Assembly (NCBI GenBank): GCA_021613375.1
Contig: CM038711.1
Location: 21,319,723-21,383,722 of the forward strand
DNA length: 64,000 nt
DNA from: Megaleporinus macrocephalus
Lineage: Eukaryota; Chordata; Actinopteri; Characiformes; Anostomidae
Reading direction: 5' to 3'
Of this stretch, positions 62,227 through 64,000 are shown one piece after another. Under the pieces are notes generated by a model. The model searched no databases. It saw nothing but the letters and a program-made list of their open reading frames with translations, and had not been told where the DNA came from. Each line of letters begins with the position of its first letter. The first letter of the stretch is position 1. The position numbers and the translations under genes are program-made.

Positions 62227-64000
62227 CTAACAAACAAATACCACGTCATATAAACATACCCTTCATACTACAGCTCATAAAACACCATTCGGGTACTAGA
62301 CAGTGTCTGGAATTTGACTAACCACAACCTACAAGAAAATCCGGCAACAACACATTACGTGCAGTCAAGAACAGGATGTGGAAATAGGGGAAAGTACAAT
62401 ATTATTATTATTATTACAGCCGTGTTAATCTGTTTATTTTACTTAATAAAAACAAATTAGGGCAGCCCTGGCTAATTTACATTTTTGGTCATTTATTAAG
62501 TGAATAGAAGTTCTGAAGTGGATATCGGGTTGTATGGAAACCATGGGTAAATGGAACATTTAGACTGAAAAATGAATTCCAGGAAATATCAGCACATTTA
62601 GTCAGTTAAAGAGGCTTAGCCTACAGCAGGACAATGGTCCAAACCATAAAACCTTGTTTGAAAAAGTTGGGACATTGTGCAAAATGTAAATAAAAACAGA
62701 ATCCACTGATAACATATTAAATGCTGAAAGCAAGAAAAATCAGTCTTTAAAAAATATATATGCTCATTTCTGACTGAAAGCCAACAACCCGTTTAAAAAG
62801 TTGGGACAAAGCGATCTTTACCGCTGTGTTACATCAACTTCTTTCTTAACAACACTCTGGAAGTGTTTGGGAACTGAAGCGACCAGTTGTTGTACTTCTG
62901 AAAGTGAAATATTTTCCTGATACTGGGTCACAGCTGCTTAAGTTCAGGGTCTCCTTTGTCATATTTTTCCTTTCATAATGATTCAAATGTTTTCAGTGGG
63001 TGACAGTCTGGACTGCAGACAGGCCGGTTTAGCACCTAGACTCCTGTACTATGAAGTCATGCTGTTGTAATATGTGCAGAATGTTGTTTGTTGTCTTACT
63101 GAAATAAACCTACTGAGAATAGAAGGCCTTGTCTGGATGGCAGCATATGTTGTTCCAAAAAAAATTTAACTTTTTGATTTGTGGGATCGCAGGACAACTT
63201 TGACATGGTCCATGAGTTAGGGCCCAGAGAAGCAGCAGGATTTCTAGATACTGTTCAAATTTTGTTTCTGTCAGAAGTGTTTCTGAGCCCATGAAGTGTT
63301 CGCCACTACTGAATCGTGTCTTGGCTACCCAATATGGTCTTAATTTTTCGGGCTTGTCCCTTGCCTACAGAGATTTCTATGGATTCTCTGATCCCAATGA
63401 CTTTACATACTATATATATATATATGTATATGTATATATGGTAAGTATGGAGTTTAAATGATTTGCACATCATTGTCCCAGTGCACCATGAACTGGTTTT
63501 TGAAACTTGTAGAATAGCCACCACACTCCAATTTACTTTAACAATGCTGAAAGGCTTTGTGTAGAACTTTAACATGCCGAAGTAGAAGCAGTCTGTGTCA
63601 AAAAGTAGGTAAAAACTCTAAAACAAGAAAAGAAGGACTCCTAGCTTTGCAAACTGTGATGTCTACCTATGGGGGTATTACTAGGTACTGACCCGAATTT
63701 ATTATTATTGGGGGTTTTTTCACTTCAAAATTAAATAAAAACGCTGCTCAAACTTTTGAGATTACTATAGTAGCATTTACTTAGCATGTACTTAGTGTCA
63801 GAGTAGTATAGCCCAACAGTTTAGTCTGGATTAAAGTTGGCTACATATGGAGCTGTATGTGTGCACTGGGTATCAGTATCTGCTATGGTACTGAAGAACT
63901 TGTCCACAACATTGTATCAGCCAGTTCTCAATTACAGGGAGGTGCTGAGGAGTTAAAGAACTGATATTAATGTATCACTTAATAACTATGACAGCCAGAC
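62227..64000 (-). other. CFTR intron running off the window
   Basis: No sequence resembling the preceding NBD2 exon (human exon 22) was found on the - strand here, so it lies further right. An ATT run is at about 62401-62415; a Tc1-like remnant fills 62655-63480. Confidence 0.7.
62655..63480 (-). mobile_element. Decayed Tc1/mariner-like transposon
   Basis: The left end has AAAAAGTTGGGACATTGTGC and AAATAAAAACAGAATCC; near the right end is AATGATTTGCACATCATTG. Read on the - strand, scattered pieces match the family transposase: NNICCHPDKAF (family EQHMLPSKQRLF), CLQSRLSPTENI (family CSPDLSPIEN) and a C-terminus before TAA near 62820. Frameshifts and deletions throughout. A TA run lies at about 63411-63440. 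Confidence 0.7.

Noticed and set aside
63110..63292. A 60-codon - strand frame near the right edge as a CFTR exon
   Set aside because: Its end matches a Tc1-like transposase remnant, not CFTR NBD2.

Overview
The window is vertebrate, almost certainly teleost fish, nuclear DNA. It is AT-rich, with GT-AG introns, long CA/GT and TA microsatellites, a telomere-like GTTAGG tract and many short terminal-inverted-repeat elements (hAT-like, Tc1/mariner-like and unnamed MITEs) of the kind that fill fish genomes. I cannot name the species; an otophysan (catfish, characin or cyprinid relative) is only a guess.

Two protein-coding genes are present, tail to tail. CTTNBP2 (cortactin-binding protein 2) lies on the + strand from 14067 to 58357. 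I could place 23 exons by GT/AG boundaries, phase continuity and resemblance to the mammalian protein. They join without a phase break into 4836 nt, or 1611 residues, close to the human length of about 1660. The order is: a short N-terminus, the CortBP2 coiled coil (exons 2-4), a proline-rich disordered region with a cortactin-type [10 protein letters not shown] motif (exon 4), ankyrin repeats (exons 5-9), a C-terminal region resembling a P-loop NTPase without its catalytic residues (exons 10-18), and a basic Ser/Asn-rich tail (exons 19-23). CFTR enters from the right edge on the - strand. Its last five coding exons (human exons 23-27) lie at 62226-60056 and encode most of nucleotide-binding domain 2 and the C-terminal DTRL PDZ ligand. 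The rest of CFTR lies beyond 64000. CFTR next to CTTNBP2 in convergent orientation is the arrangement known in human, so this is conserved synteny.

Layout: 1-13.6 kb is intergenic and repeat-rich, with a decayed transcript-like patch at 1-650, two inverted copies of one MITE (3159-3402 and 10208-10456), a candidate solo LTR and an ACGTTGT-rich repeat. 13.68-14.17 kb is a CpG-rich promoter and first exon with a consensus cAMP response element and an overlapping upstream ORF. 14.15-39.87 kb is mostly introns 1-3, holding a 931-bp hAT-type element with 8-bp target duplications and a second truncated inverted copy that retains a recognisable BED zinc finger. 39.87-58.4 kb carries the dense exons of CTTNBP2. 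58.36-60.06 kb is the short space between the two stop codons. 60.06-62.23 kb is CFTR. 62.23-64 kb is CFTR intron with a decayed Tc1-like transposon.

The two genes are not known to act together: CTTNBP2 is a neuronal cytoskeletal and dendritic-spine scaffold, CFTR an epithelial anion channel. The most interesting points are a MITE 73 bp past the exon 4 donor of CTTNBP2 that would supply the last codons, the stop and a poly(A) signal of a truncated isoform, the dated-looking hAT insertion, and the absence of a canonical poly(A) signal for CFTR before it meets CTTNBP2.
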